Source: Sambucus nigra
Lineage: Eukaryota > Streptophyta > Magnoliopsida > Dipsacales > Adoxaceae
DNA: 64,000 nucleotides
NCBI GenBank assembly: GCA_949130495.1
Contig: OX422221.1
Span: 28,064,917 to 28,128,916, forward strand
Reading direction: 5' to 3'
The notes under the pieces are model-generated. The model did not search any database and was not told the DNA's origin. It saw nothing but the letters and a program-made list of their open reading frames with translations. The position numbers were made by a program, and so were the translations under genes. Every line of letters begins with the position of its first letter. Position 1 is the stretch's first letter. Below are positions 12,269-23,904 of the stretch, piece after piece.

Positions 12269-13731
12269 TCTCTAAATTTTAATCAAACTATACACGTCCA
12301 TTCAGATTTCAGATAAAAAATGCACCTCGAGCTTTAACGTGACCCTTAAACTAACAATAACAAGCCCTAATCCAAAAAATATAGTGTTGAGTATAGGCGT
12401 TAATAGATGTTCAACATCTAATCCAAATCTTCATTATATGTTCCTATCTTTTTATTTCAGGAACCCTTTTCACCTAATTGATTTCTTTATTTTCTTATTA
12501 TTCACCAATTTCTGAACTCATTATATTCCCCACTTTTAACATTGTTTTTATAATTCCTTTTTTAGGTTGAATTAGAGGGGGGGGGGGGGGGAATGTGAAT
12601 TTATATCATGAAACAAGGATTAATTATATGAAAGGGGCATACCCCAATTACAACCATAATGTAACCAAGAGAAGGCTCACATATATTGTAAATAGCCATC
12701 CAACCACACAAATGTTGATAAATGTTAATAAATTTTGAAAAATGTTTAAAAACTAGTTTATAAAATTAGTCTAAAAAATATTTTTTAAATAAAAATTTCC
12801 CTGATTATAGCCAAATGGACCTTTAGTATTTCTCAGATAATTAAGCGTAATTCTTCCATGCTGATCAATGATCAAAAGATCTTCTAGATTTTCACTTTTG
12901 CAGGGCAATATCTGAGCTTGAACTCCCTTTATAACCTATTTTCCTTACATCCACATATATAAAAAAATACTAGGAACGCTTTAATGCCAGACGCAGTAGA
13001 AAGAATAATGGAAAAAACCATTCCATATCCTTACTTTACACTATGTTCTTCTATATGCCCATTTCGATGGAGTTTTTTCACTTTCCGAGAAGTTTAAAAC
13101 AAGTAATAACATCTTATAATTCACGTCAAGAGTTAAAAAAAAATATATTGAGACATTGCCCGTAACTTAACTTCACATGTGAATTTACCATTATGGTATT
13201 CCGAGAAAGCATAATATCTAGTCACAAAACACATTTCTAGGGGACGACTCTCCAAATGTCACTCGAGAAGGGACACGAGAGAAAGAAAAAAAAATGATCT
13301 TTATCATCACTTACACTCCCACACAACACACATTCCACTCTCACCCACCATAATAATAAATCAGTATATGTTTAGGAGAATTACGAAGTAAGTTATAAAA
13401 TGGGATGATGTTTCTCTTGCAAACACAAAATGCCAACTTTGATTCAAACTCAAATGGAAGACAACAACAAAGCTTTTATAAAATAATTAATTTTAGAAAG
13501 ACCCACAAATTAAGAAATCCGACCAAGATGATGCTTTAGTCATATATTTGTTAATGTGTGAGATCCACTTTGAGATCTACTAATAACACTAACCAATGCC
13601 CTGTTGACAACTCAGCGGGTCTGATTTCTCATATGATTTGTGAGTCTCTCCGAAATTACTCATACGAAATTATTTATTATCATATGAAGAATAAAACTTT
13701 TTAATATGAACCATGGACATTAACAAGTCAT
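12269..13731. other. No gene recognised; holds a G15 tract
   Basis: AT-rich spacer between element A and the last methyltransferase exon. A run of 15 G lies at 12577-12591. The first few hundred bases before 13731 would hold the 3' untranslated region and polyadenylation signal of the methyltransferase on the minus strand. I cannot place these exactly. Confidence 0.5.
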
Positions 13732-14028
13732 CTATTTGTAAAACACCATGACCCATAAGTTGAAGACAAGGCACTCCAATCTAATGCCAGCAAATCCAGC
13801 TCCTTTTGCCAAAGCAAAAAACTCTTGTTCGGTGCGCTCTTTTCCTCCCTGGCATAAATTCATCATAAGAAGATCCATTTGTGTAGTGCTTTTTACAGAT
13901 GTACTAGCGTCGGGAATCACAGGAAGAATATCGTCTATAACTATCACCTTACCGTTGTACGGTAATGCTTTGTAGCAGTTCTTTAACAGTTTCATGCAAT
14001 GATCATCACTCCAGTCATGAAGTATCCA
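13732..14028 (-). CDS. O-methyltransferase exon 4 (catalytic C-terminal part)
   Basis: Begins WILHDWSDDHCMKLLKNCYK after an AG acceptor and ends at TAG (13732-13734) after VMVFYK. The catalytic His of the family is in WILHDWSD. The second family acidic residue, in GGKERTEQEF, is kept. The first, normally Glu in the IVxE-x-ILP motif, reads Asp here (VIVIDDILPV). Close relatives also carry AVKSTTQMDL-like and KGAGFAGIR-like segments, typical of phenylpropanoid OMTs. No stop or frameshift is seen. The 3' end lies about 1.5 kb from element A. Confidence 0.9.
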   Translation of the reverse strand, partial: WILHDWSDDHCMKLLKNCYKALPYNGKVIVIDDILPVIPDASTSVKSTTQMDLLMMNLCQGGKERTEQEFFALAKGAGFAGIRLECLVFNLWVMVFYK

Positions 14029-14906
14029 CTATCAAAAAAATATTGTCAAGTTACAACATATTACATTGTCGAATGACAAAACAATAATTTTCAATACCGT
14101 CGCAAGACCAGGGATGCATCCAGAAACTCGTAACTTTTTTATATTAATAACAACATCCCTTAAATATTTTAGAAAGCGCTAGAGAAAATATTTGAGGAGT
14201 GATCTTAAAAGTTTACTATAAAAGCACTTAGATAAAACAATTAATTCTACTATAGAAGCAGTTTCACAAACGCATCTTATTTTGATAAGTAACACCTACA
14301 ATTACAATGAATGTAATTATGTGTATTTAACGTATTCAGTTGAGAAATTACAATAGTTATAGCAAATACAAATAGGTAATTACATTTTTTTTTCGCTTCA
14401 AGGTGATCAAAGTTGTATAGTTTTTATTTACATACCAAACTTTAGTGCCTAGTTTTATTTCCCCAAAACAATTACGGTGGGAAGCTGCCCACATTGCCAT
14501 TGCTTAATATCCTCCAGTGCACAACACATACCCAAAAATCCGTTATAAGATGTGTGTAGTATTGTTTAACTCATGTATACATGCCTCCATACACACACAC
14601 ACATACACTTATATATAAGGCTATGTTTGATAGGGAGGGATGGAAACATTGATACGAAAATATTTTTTTGGACATTTTTTCTGACCTCTCTCCCCCCAAA
14701 AAAAGTTTACTAAGGAAATTTCTACAATGTGCTTATCCTAATCATACCATGGTGTAAGTTCGTAAACATTTCCAACGTATATACATGATATTAAACACAT
14801 CAAAAGGTTGGGAAATATCAAATATCTTTTTTACCATTGGAACAAATTTCAAATTTCCCCTATCAAACACAACCTAAGAGTTAGTTACTGCAAGATTTAA
14901 AATTAC
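14029..14906 (-). other. Intron 3 of the methyltransferase
   Basis: 878 bp from gtaatt (donor, plus-strand 14906) to gatag (acceptor, plus-strand 14029). Apart from the MITE it is AT-rich with no coding similarity. A short CA repeat lies near 14592-14604. Confidence 0.85.
14616..14877. mobile_element. Tourist-like MITE (256 bp plus TAA duplications)
   Basis: Ends GGCTATGTTTGATAGGG (14619 onward) and CCCTATCAAACACAACC (to 14874) form imperfect inverted repeats (TGTTTGATAGGG core), flanked by TAA at 14616-14618 and 14875-14877. A three-base TAA/TTA target and G-rich termini fit the PIF/Harbinger (Tourist) group. No coding capacity. It sits 32 bp inside intron 3 from the exon 3 donor. Confidence 0.75.
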
Positions 14907-14971
14907 CTTCATCAAAATGGCATCTCCACTAGGAACACTTTCAAACATATCTCCCATAACATGTTCCACAC
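14907..14971 (-). CDS. O-methyltransferase exon 3 (65 bp)
   Basis: Encodes (G)VEHVMGDMFESVPSGDAILMK between gcag and gtaatt. VGGDMF-like and DAIFMK-like motifs here bind the S-adenosylmethionine ring in the family. 65 bp is the standard size of this small exon in COMT genes (from memory). No lesion is seen. Confidence 0.9.
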
Positions 14972-15849
14972 CTGCATTGCAGTCATTATCATTCTCTATT
15001 GTCACATATCATTATAGCACCAATTAAGGGTGTTGAGATATTTATCTATTTTAAATGACTAAAAATAGCTTCCTTTGTTTTAATAAACTAAATTACATAA
15101 TACTTCAGTGGAACATGGAGAACTACATATTGAATCCAATTACAAAGTCAAAAGCCTCCCTCATAACCCCTTAACTATCAAGATGTTAGACACTTTTCAT
15201 GAAGGCGACATATTTGCTGATCATTTAGCAGTCAAATACCTTGTTAGTAGTAACAGAATTAAAACTATTAAAGATTATCCATCAGTAAAGCTTCCTTTAC
15301 AGCATAAGAATATTATAGGAGCATCACATAACATCACACTATGTCCTATTGAAAATATAAATTGTGAAAATGCAAAGAACTTGATCATATTTTAGATATA
15401 ATGTTTTTTGAACAGGTAATTAAAACAAAAACATTTGTAGATTAGCGAAAGGTCTTTCATAGTATGGTATACACCACCATGAGCACATGGCAAAGAAATT
15501 AGTCTATCAAAAAATGCAACAGGATAGTGATGTCAAGACACCGATTAAAAGACCCATGACCTCAAGGATAAGCACACGAGTGCTGAGAGATTGGTTAGAG
15601 TTCAAAGGTTATGTTGTCCCAAAATAAAAACATTAGAGAGTAGAGAGAATCTCTTACTTCTCTTTAAAAATTATGAGTTTTAATGGATTCCTCTTGTGAT
15701 GATCCTATGAATTCTTACACTAATGTTTTTAAGCATGGGGAATAGTCCTTATGTTTCAAAATATCACCCCATCATGATAAAAAACTTCGGAATACATCTC
15801 ATCATTTTGCTAACCTTCTGGAACAATACTAGCAAGATGACAATCACAT
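14972..15849. other. Intron 2 of the methyltransferase, 3' flank
   Basis: AT-rich. A 95-codon open frame at 15108-15395 has no recognised domain. A segment near 15540-15620 reads as Lys/Arg/Thr-rich protein on the plus strand, perhaps the start of the LINE-type remnant that follows. Confidence 0.4.
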
Positions 15850-17350
15850 CATCAAAAGGAGATATACCAATATTCAATACAAACTTGCAAGTCTAGACTT
15901 TTGGGAAGTTTGATATTGGAAAAGAACGACAAAAGATTCACTACTAAGAAATTGAAGATTGCTCTCTCATCAATTTTGGATCCACAAAAGACATAAAGAC
16001 TAACTCCTAAAGGTAAGGGTTATTAGAGTTTATTTTTGAATCCACTGAGAACCTGCACAAAGGCTTGGTTGCGAGGCACCATTAAATTGGAATTAGTTTC
16101 TTTTTACGCCTATGATATGGTGTTCAAATTTCTCTCCATCATGTTTTTTCTCACCAAATGCCCATCCTTGGGTGCATTTTTTTGATCTTCCGGATGAATT
16201 CTAGCGTCTAAGATTACTTCTAAAAATTTCTAAAGGAGTGGGTGTCCCTATTAGAATTGATAAGTCAACATTGGAACAAAATTTTGGTATGTAAGCAAGG
16301 GTTCTTGTGGACATTAATTTCTCATATTATTTGACTTCTATTGTGATTATTACGAATGATGATGTTAAGATTTCAATCAAATTATTAATTGAAAATACCC
16401 AAACATTTTGTGACTTCTTTGTGGATTAATTGGACAACATATATCTGCTTGTAAATTAGTAAAAAAATGAGTGCATTCTCCAGCAATAAAAGTTAGATTT
16501 GAGCAAAGTAAAAATCTTAAGAATCATGGGAAGCAGACTACCAACCGACCTGATCAAGAGGGACAACCAAACATTATTCCATGCCTACCCATTCCACAAG
16601 AGCATCCAAAATAGTCAAAGGCTTTTACTTTAGAATCTCAATCAAATCAGATGTAGGCAATCCCACATAATCTGGCTAGTAATAAATCAAAAGAGATTGA
16701 AGAAAATAATGAAAGTTCATTGACTCCATATAAATCAAAACAGGCCCAGTATGTTTAGATTTGGGATTAGTGGAAAAAAATTTGGAAACTCAAAATGATA
16801 AAATTCACATTGATGAGAATAGTCAACATACCCCAATAAATATGATTAAAAAACTAATTAGAATTCCTCATCTCAGAATATTTTTTATAATGTTGAGTCT
16901 AATTCTTATGATCATATGACTCCTTTAGAGGACATTCCAAATTTATTGGCTCACACATAAGATTCCTTGCGGAAAGAGGATGGCCCTAAAATTAATTAAA
17001 TGTAGAGATACCAACTTATGATTTAGGAATCTCTTCAAATTCGGTAAAATATCGCACTTTTATTGAAGATTTGGTCGGGAAAAATGTGGAAAAAATCAAT
17101 ATCAAATGTTCAATTCTTAAGTTTGCAAGTCTTTTGATATTTTAGGCAACATTGAATATTCAACAATTTTCAATCAAGATGAGGTGGATTGAAAAATGTA
17201 ATTCCTTCTCGACCTTAACTAATGAGAAATAGGCGCTTAAATATATTTTAATGCCTCTTGCTTCTTGTTCAAGTTTCTATAAATTCTCGTTATTTTTTTA
17301 TTTTTCATTTTCGGTTGAAAGAGCCCCTAGGGGAGGCCTTTTCTCCTAAT
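15850..17350 (+). pseudogene. LINE-type ORF1 remnant (DUF4283 plus CCHC knuckle)
   Basis: Over several frames the plus strand shows FYAYDMVFKF (about 16100), DLPDEF (about 16185), LLLKISKGVGVPIRIDKSTL (about 16215), ARVLVDINFS (about 16295), IIENTQTFCDF-like (about 16395) and ISACKLVKK (about 16445). This order fits the DUF4283 domain and following zinc knuckle of plant L1-type LINE ORF1 or their domesticated relatives. An RLKEPLGEAFS-like stretch near 17315 is often seen downstream in such sequences. Many stops and shifts. No ORF2 (endonuclease/RT) and no poly(A) tail were found, so the copy is partial. The family call is by eye and the edges are approximate. Confidence 0.6.
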
Positions 17351-18708
17351 TGTTTATAAAAAAAATTATTTCTCTTCCTAAGTGTGTTTTTCTACCCAAG
17401 TAGCTAGACAGCTAAATTGTTGTCATGGAGATGGCAAGACCCACAAGTCTTCCATAGTCTAACCAAGAAATCCATTGAGTAGCCAATTTTTAACTCGGTG
17501 TTGGTATCTTTTTTCAGCCAACACCCAATGATATGCTATTTAGAGAGCCAAATATTTTTGTATTTAAAGTATAAAAAAAGAAGTATAATAATTTGGATTA
17601 ATTAGATAATGATAAAATTATCATTTAATCTGCATAGCATTGTCAAACTGATATACTTGCCTATGGTGCACTTGTCAATTAATTTGTTCCAAAAATCATG
17701 AGCACACAGTCTCCAGATATTTTAATTAAAAAAATAACAAAAGAAATTGCAAATTATAAGATTATATATACAATTATATCTTACCCGTAGTTGAAACGCC
17801 TATATCTAAATGACACAAATTACATAAAAAACAACCAAACAAGTCACGAGTGGAAGACGATATTTAGGTTGAAGACTCAATTTTTAACTGTCTTCAATAT
17901 TTTATCCTATTTAAGTTGATTCATTGATATTTAGAATGAGATAGACCAATTTATTATTATTTCATGTATTTCACAACTCATGACTAGACTCAACTGAACT
18001 CAATGGAATTTTAGCATTTTCGATTGATGTTTTCAACCATAATTGGGAGCCTTGGGGGGGGGGAGGGATTTGGCTTGGTGGTTGGAATCTTCACCACTAC
18101 ACCTACCTTTATGAATAATACTTAGGCCACACACTGGTAATATATAAGTAAGAAGACACCCTCCTTATGATCCCCCTCATTTGATTAGTTCAAACATCTT
18201 TCCTTTTTAAACCCCACTTTAAGTAATTCAATCTTTGTTTCGGATACAACCAAATGCCCAGAAAAGATTGCTGCTCTAAATGATGAAAAACCATATTAGC
18301 AATCTACAACGTCACAGGTAGATAATAAGAGTCTATTTAGTTAAGAGAAGTCTGCCACTAAAAATGAAGAAACCCGCTCAAAAATTCAAAACCTAAGGGG
18401 AGGCGGGAACCCTTAAAGAGGCCCATAAGTGATTATGCAACCCTAGGATTGTTCTCCCAGGGTTTGCGTCGTTGGGGGTTGTGTCCGATGGTGCATAGTG
18501 GTTGGGGTGGCCAAGTTGAGGAGGATTGAGGTTGGTTTTACTGAGCAGAAGGTTTCGTACACTTTTTTTCTTTACTTTTCTATTCTAATACTAACTAGAA
18601 TGACACAATTCTACTATTGCCCCTACTAGTTTAAGGGCTTGTATCTATATGAAGGACAACATACATTGGGGGAATAAATTACCCATATGGTCAATTACAT
18701 AAATAATA
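17351..18708. other. Intron 2 spacer, nothing assigned
   Basis: AT-rich, with a G-rich run at about 18053-18068. No coding similarity noted. It ends where the 5' LTR of element C becomes recognisable. Confidence 0.4.
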
Positions 18709-19013
18709 CACAAATAAGATAAACACATTCCAATAAGTTGTTAAATAGTAAAGGCTATATATAGCTCGATTATCAAGTCCGTAAAAAATATTTTCGAAAT
18801 ATTTGAGTGAGTCTTCTTATAATAGTGGCTCTGTAGGGACAGGGTGTAATCAAGATTGTTTATTATTAAGATTTACTGGAGAGAAGGTTTCTTGTGGATA
18901 TAGGCATAGTAATGGCCGAACCACGCAATCTGTAATTGTATTATGAAATTAATTATTTTGATCTTTTTCTTATGAGTGATTATTTTGATTGAGTCTTAGT
19001 GTAAAACTCTACA
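18709..19013 (+). repeat. 5' LTR of element C (outer edge approximate)
   Basis: Similar to 51826-52130 from the CTATATATA region through TGTGGATATAGGCATAG to CTCTACA. Ends CA at 19012-19013, three bases before the primer site. The left edge is inferred from the length of the 3' copy. Confidence 0.7.
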
Positions 19014-19016
19014 AAC

Positions 19017-19031
19017 TGGTATCAGAGTTAC
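19017..19031 (+). promoter_or_regulatory. Primer-binding site of element C, hit by element B
   Basis: TGGTATCAGAG then TTAC. The last bases, GTTAC (19027-19031), are the duplicated target of element B. C's leader resumes at 24274 with GTTACATCG. Confidence 0.9.
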
Positions 19032-19400
19032 TGTTGAAATATAAACTTGTTTTTATATTTCTCAATCAATTTCCTAGAAGCATCCTAAGTTAGGTAAGGT
19101 GTATTTATTCTTAGTGCTTCATAGTGGCTGAATAAGTGGAAGCAAATTGTTTGTCTTATGAATATGTGTATTAATTTAGTTTGAACCATATTGTGTGGTA
19201 GAAATTGGTTTTCTTCTAGTATAAATACACATCATCCTTGAGTCCTTTGAATAATCAAACAAAAAGGAAGATAATAAGAAAAGCTTATTAGTTGTAATAG
19301 AGAGAAGTTAAGTTATAATAGTGTTTTCTTCTTTGTAATAATATTTGAGTGCTAAATACAAGACAGTTGTGTGAGTGTCTTTGAAAGCTTATTTTTAACA
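19032..19400 (+). repeat. 5' LTR of element B
   Basis: 369 bp, TGTTGAAATATAAAC to ATTTTTAACA. TATA box TATAAATA at 19220-19227 (3' copy 24093-24100), about 180 bp from the LTR end. Confidence 0.95.
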
Positions 19401-19403
19401 AAG

Positions 19404-19415
19404 TGGTATCAGAGC
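19404..19415 (+). promoter_or_regulatory. Primer-binding site of element B (initiator tRNA-Met)
   Basis: TGGTATCAGAGC, three bases past the LTR. Standard plant Copia primer site. Confidence 0.95.
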
Positions 19416-19589
19416 AATTGAAAATTTGTTTCAAAGTATACACTCTAGCATATCAAATCGAAGTTGTCGACGAGACGAATCAAACGCCACTAGATTCGTC
19501 CCAATCGGAGGTCTGATGCACCGCCACGTGCCACCAGAACGTTGCTGCTAGAAAGTGAGTTAACTCACCGAGTTAGCCAAATAATCCGA

Positions 19590-19745
19590 GTTGGAGCCGA
19601 GTTGACCGAGTCGTGAAGCCTATTAACTGCACTGTTTGAGCTGCTTGACCGAGTTATCGAGTGTTGACCCATCTGTTAACCGTTGACTGAAGGTTGACCA
19701 TTGACTTTGACTATTGACTGTTGATCGTTGACTTTGACCCTTTTT
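19590..19745 (+). promoter_or_regulatory. TTGAC-rich (W-box-like) cluster in the leader of element B
   Basis: About ten TTGAC cores in about 155 bp, many spaced 6-12 bases (GTTGACC, ATTGACT, TTTGACC types), followed by a T-run. TTGAC is the core of the W-box bound by WRKY factors. Whether the array regulates the element or is a simple repeat is not known. Confidence 0.6.
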
Positions 19746-19841
19746 TTTGGGTCCACGTTGTTCTTAAGGTTTTTGGCCATTCCAAATCCATCCGCGCAAT
19801 CAAAATTTCCAAATTCTCACTAGAATTATGGCAAATGGTAT

Positions 19842-20830
19842 ATGGAATCCTTTCAAGTCCCAATACTCAACAACAATAATTTTGATAATTGGAGTATTAT
19901 GATGAAGGCACTTTTGGGTGCACACGATGTTTTGGAAGTCGTGGAGAGAGGTTACAGTGAGCCAGAAAATGAAGTTGTCTTAAACCAAACTCAGAAGGAG
20001 AGTTTGAAAGACTCAAGAAAGAGAGATAAGAAATCTCTTTATTTCATCTATCAAGCATTAGATGATGATGGTTTTGAGAAGATTTCAAGTGCAATATCCT
20101 CTAAGCAAGCATGGGAGAAACTGCAAATCTCTTACAAAGGAGCCGAACTAGTGAAGAAATTTCATCTTCAAACTTTAAGAGGTGATTTCGAATCTCTACA
20201 TATGAAAGTCTACGAGTCTATCTCTGATTACTTTTCAAGAGTCTTAGTTGTTTCAAATCAATTAAAAAGAAATGGCGAGAAGTTAGAAGATGTGATGATC
20301 ATGGGGAAGATACTCTGCTCATTAGATCCAAAATTCGATTACATCATTACGACGATCGAAGAAACTAAAGACTTGAATGAGTTGACAATCAAACAACTAA
20401 TGGGGTCATTGCAAGCATACGAAGATAAGAAAAAGAAGAAGCAGGAGATTATGGAACAACTTCTTAAGACAGCACTGTATCCGACAAAGAAAAAAGAAAG
20501 TTTCAATAACGATAGAAGCTAACGTGGAAGAGGCCATGGCTGAGGACGAGGGGAAATCTCAACACGAGGTCGTGGAAGAGGTTAGAATTCTAACAACTGC
20601 AATTCCAATAACTACAATTCTAATAACAACTACAAGAGAGGGGAAATCTCAACACGAGGTCGTGGAAGAGGCGATTCGAAGTCGAGGTATGTCAAATCTC
20701 AAGTTCGATGTTATAATTGTCAGAAGTTTGGACATTAGGCTTCAGACTACAGAGCGCACAATAATAGATTTGAGGAGAAGGCCAATTATGAGGAGGAGAA
20801 GAAAAATGAGAAAGAAAATCTTCTTTTCTA
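19842..20830 (+). pseudogene. gag of element B
   Basis: Starts MESFQVPILNNNNFDNWSIM (ATG 19842), the F-x-NW capsid motif. It stays open for 226 codons through KISSAISSKQAWEKL and EKLEDVMIMGKIL to a stop at 20520-20522. An Arg/Gly-rich segment follows, then a decayed knuckle CYNCQKFGH near 20713 with a stop after His and the last Cys changed to Tyr. A 34-bp direct repeat (20548-20581 and 20638-20671) lies in the Arg/Gly-rich part. Gag packages the element RNA. Confidence 0.88.
20548..20671 (+). repeat. 34-bp direct repeat in gag of element B
   Basis: The unit starting GAGGGGAAATCTCAACACGA occurs identically at 20548-20581 and 20638-20671, 90 bp apart. It is in the Arg/Gly-rich nucleic-acid-binding segment. 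Identity of the units suggests a recent duplication, but both copies sit in an old, decayed element. Confidence 0.85.
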
Positions 20831-20839
20831 GCATGGAAG

Positions 20840-23800
20840 GAGACTGATGGTAGCCAAGAAAATTCTTGGTTTCTTGATAGCGATGCAAGCAATCACACGT
20901 TGGAAGGAAAGACATGTTTGTGGAGTTGGACGAGTCAATAAGAGGAAATGTCTCATTTGGAGATGATTCCACAATAATAGTGAAAGGAAAAGGTAACATC
21001 AGTATTCGTGCAAAAGATGGAAGTCACCAATTCATTTCAAATGTCTACTATGTGCCTAATATGAAAAGCAACATCTTGAGTTTGAGTCAACTCTTAGAAA
21101 AAGGCTATGATATCCATATGAAAAATTGTAGTCTTTTTATAAGAGATGGCAAAGGAGAATTAATTACTAAGGTAAAAATGTCAAAGAATAGAATGTTCCC
21201 TTTGAATATTAAAAACGATGTTTCAAAGTGTCTAAAGGTATGTTACAAAGATGCATCGTGGCAATGGCATCTTCGATTTGAGCATCTCGACTTTGGAGGA
21301 TTGGATCTATTATCCAAGAAGGAAATGGTGAGAGGCTTACCTTGTATTAATCACCTCGACAAACTATACGAAGGATGTTTACTTGGGAAGCAATTCAGAA
21401 AAGGCTTTCCAAAGGAGTCAAACTCAAGAGCTAAGAATCCACTCGAGCTAATCCATACCGATATATGCGGTCCGATCAGGCCAAGCTCTCTTGGTAAAAG
21501 TAATTATTTCCTTCTCTTCATTTATGATTTTTCAAAAAAAAACCTGGGTATATTTCTTTAAGTAGAAATCAGAAGTTTTTGAAATATTCAAGAAGTTCAA
21601 AGCTGCCATGAAAAAGGAGAGTGGTCGTAAGATTAAGGCAATGAGATCTGACCGAGGAGGAGAATTAACTTCGAGTGAATTTCAAGAATTTTATGAATAA
21701 AATGGAATTCATTGACCAATGACAGTTCCTTGATCCCCTCAGCAAAACGGAGTAGCAAAAAGAAAGAATCGAACTATCCTCAACATAGCCTGGAGTATGC
21801 TCAAAAGCAAGAAAGTACCTAAGGAATTTTGGGCAGAAGCAGTGGCGTGTGCTGTCTACTTATCCAACCGATCTCCAACAAGAAGTGTTTAGGGAAAGAC
21901 ACTGCAAGAAGCATGGAGTGGAAGAAAACTGGGTATCTCCCACTTGAGATTTTTTGGGAGCATAGCACATGTACATGTACCAGACGAGAAAAGAACCAAA
22001 CTTGATGACAAAAGTGAGAAGTTCATCTTCATTAGCTACGACAACAACTCCAAAGGTTATAAATTGTACAATCCTAACAATGGGAATATTTTAATTAGCC
22101 GAGATGTGATATTTGATGAAGAAGGAGAATTTGATTTCGTCTTAAATATAGATGATTTCAAATTCTTTCCCGACTTTGAAAAAGGGAATGAAGAAACCAT
22201 GATAGAGCAAGAAGGAGAAGTTCAACAAGAGACCACTACTCCACATACCTCAACAACATCAACAACTCATGGAGACTCATCACCATCGTCAAATGAAAGT
22301 TTAAATGAACAAGTTGTTCCCCGCACAAGAAGTCTACGAGATCTCTATGAAGTAACCAAATGATATGATAATCTTACACTCCCCTGTATCTTTGTTGATT
22401 GTGAACCAGTAAATTTCTAAGAAGCTGCACAAGACAAGAAGTGGAGAGACGTGATGAACGAAGAAATCAGGGCCATTGAGAATAATGACACTTGGGAAGT
22501 CGATTCACTTTCAAAAGGTCAGAAGGTTATCCGTGTCAAATGGGTATACAAAATGAAGAGGAATGCTATAGGAGAAATATAAAGACACAAGGCGAGTCTA
22601 GTGGCAAAAGGATATAGTCAAAGATCTAGAATTGACTATGAAGAGGTATTTGCTCCCGTTGCCCGCTTAGAAACTGTGAGATTAATTATCTCCATAACAG
22701 CTCAAAATAGGTGGAAGATTCATCAATTGGATGTAAAGTTTGCATTTCTAAATGGAATACTTGAACAAGAAGTCTACATCGAGCAACCTTTGGGATATGT
22801 ATTAAAAGGACACGAAGATAAAGTTTTGAAGCTGAAGAAAACTCTTTATGGGTTAAAGCATGCGTGGAATAGTCGTATTGACAAATACTTTCAAGAGAAT
22901 GGTTTCAAAAAATGTCCATACGAGCACGCTTTATATATCAAGATAAAAAATGAAGATATTTTGATCGTGTGCTTATATGTGGATGATTTGATTTTCAATG
23001 ACTTCAAGAAAGCAATGTTGAAAGAGTTCGAGATGACAGATATTGGGCTAATGGCGTACTATCTTGGCATTGAAGTTAAACAATAAGAAGATGGAATTTT
23101 CATCTCACGGGAAGGGTACACAAAGGAGATCCTCAAGAAGTTTAAGATGAATGACTGCAAACCAATTAACACACTAGTGGAGTGCAGAGCTAAGCTATCA
23201 AAGAATGATGAAGGCGAAAGCGTATATTCAACTTTCTTCAAGAGTTTGGTTGGAGGTTTATGCTATCTAACGTTTACAAGACCTGACATCCTCTATGCAG
23301 TTGGACAGTAAGTCGATGCATGGAAACCCGAATAACCTCGCATTTTAAGGCTGTAAAAAGAATTCTTTGCTATCTCTGAGGTACAATTGACTTTGGTCTG
23401 TTATAATCTTTTTCTAATGATTACAAGCTTATTGGTTATAGCGATAGCGATTGGGATGGAGATACAGATGATAGAAAGAGCACCAGAGGGTTCATGTTCT
23501 TCATGGGAGATACCGTTTTCACATGGATGTCAAAGAAGAATCAAATTATCACACTCTCTACATGTGAAGCTAAATATATAGCCGCTACATCATGTGTTTG
23601 TCATGCAACTTGGCACAAAAATATGCTGAAGGAATTGGGTTTGTCACACGAGGAGCCAATAGAGATTTTTGTTGATAACAAGTCAACGATAGCCCTAGCA
23701 AAGAATCTATTTTTTCATGATCGAAGCAAGCATATCGATACTTATTTCCATTACATAAGAGAATGTATTACAAGAAAAGATGTGAAACTGAGGTACGTAA

Positions 23801-23883
23801 AATCTCGAGACGAAATTGTCGATATCTTTACCAAGCAACTGAATTATGAGGACTTTGTCAGATTAAGAAATTCTCTAGCATAA
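20840..23883 (+). pseudogene. pol of element B (protease to RNase H), broken
   Basis: The protease site reads WFLDSDASNH (about 20868), Gly of DSG changed to Asp, then a frameshift. GAG-pre-integrase is WHLRFEHLD with the first Cys of its pair changed to Tyr (YEGCLLGK). The integrase has Asp in LIHTDICGP and in RSDRGGEL. The third catalytic residue is Lys, codon 21758-21760 ([12 protein letters not shown]), where Glu is expected. RT shows ARLETVRLI, QLDVKFAFLNG and YVDD at about 22975. The loop right after YVDDLIF is shortened by about nine residues, rejoining at NDFKKAMLKEFEM. RNase H runs TLSTCEAKYIA to VDNKSTIALAKN, ending at 23883. Further stops at about 21559, 21697, 22361, 22419, 22580, 23084 and 23310. 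Domain order shows Copia. Confidence 0.92.
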
Positions 23884-23904
23884 CAAAACAAGTTTAAGAG
23901 GGGG

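Noticed and set aside
15108..15395. 95-codon open frame in methyltransferase intron 2
   Set aside because: No recognised motif, no promoter or codon signal, and it overlaps AT-rich intron sequence next to a LINE-type remnant.
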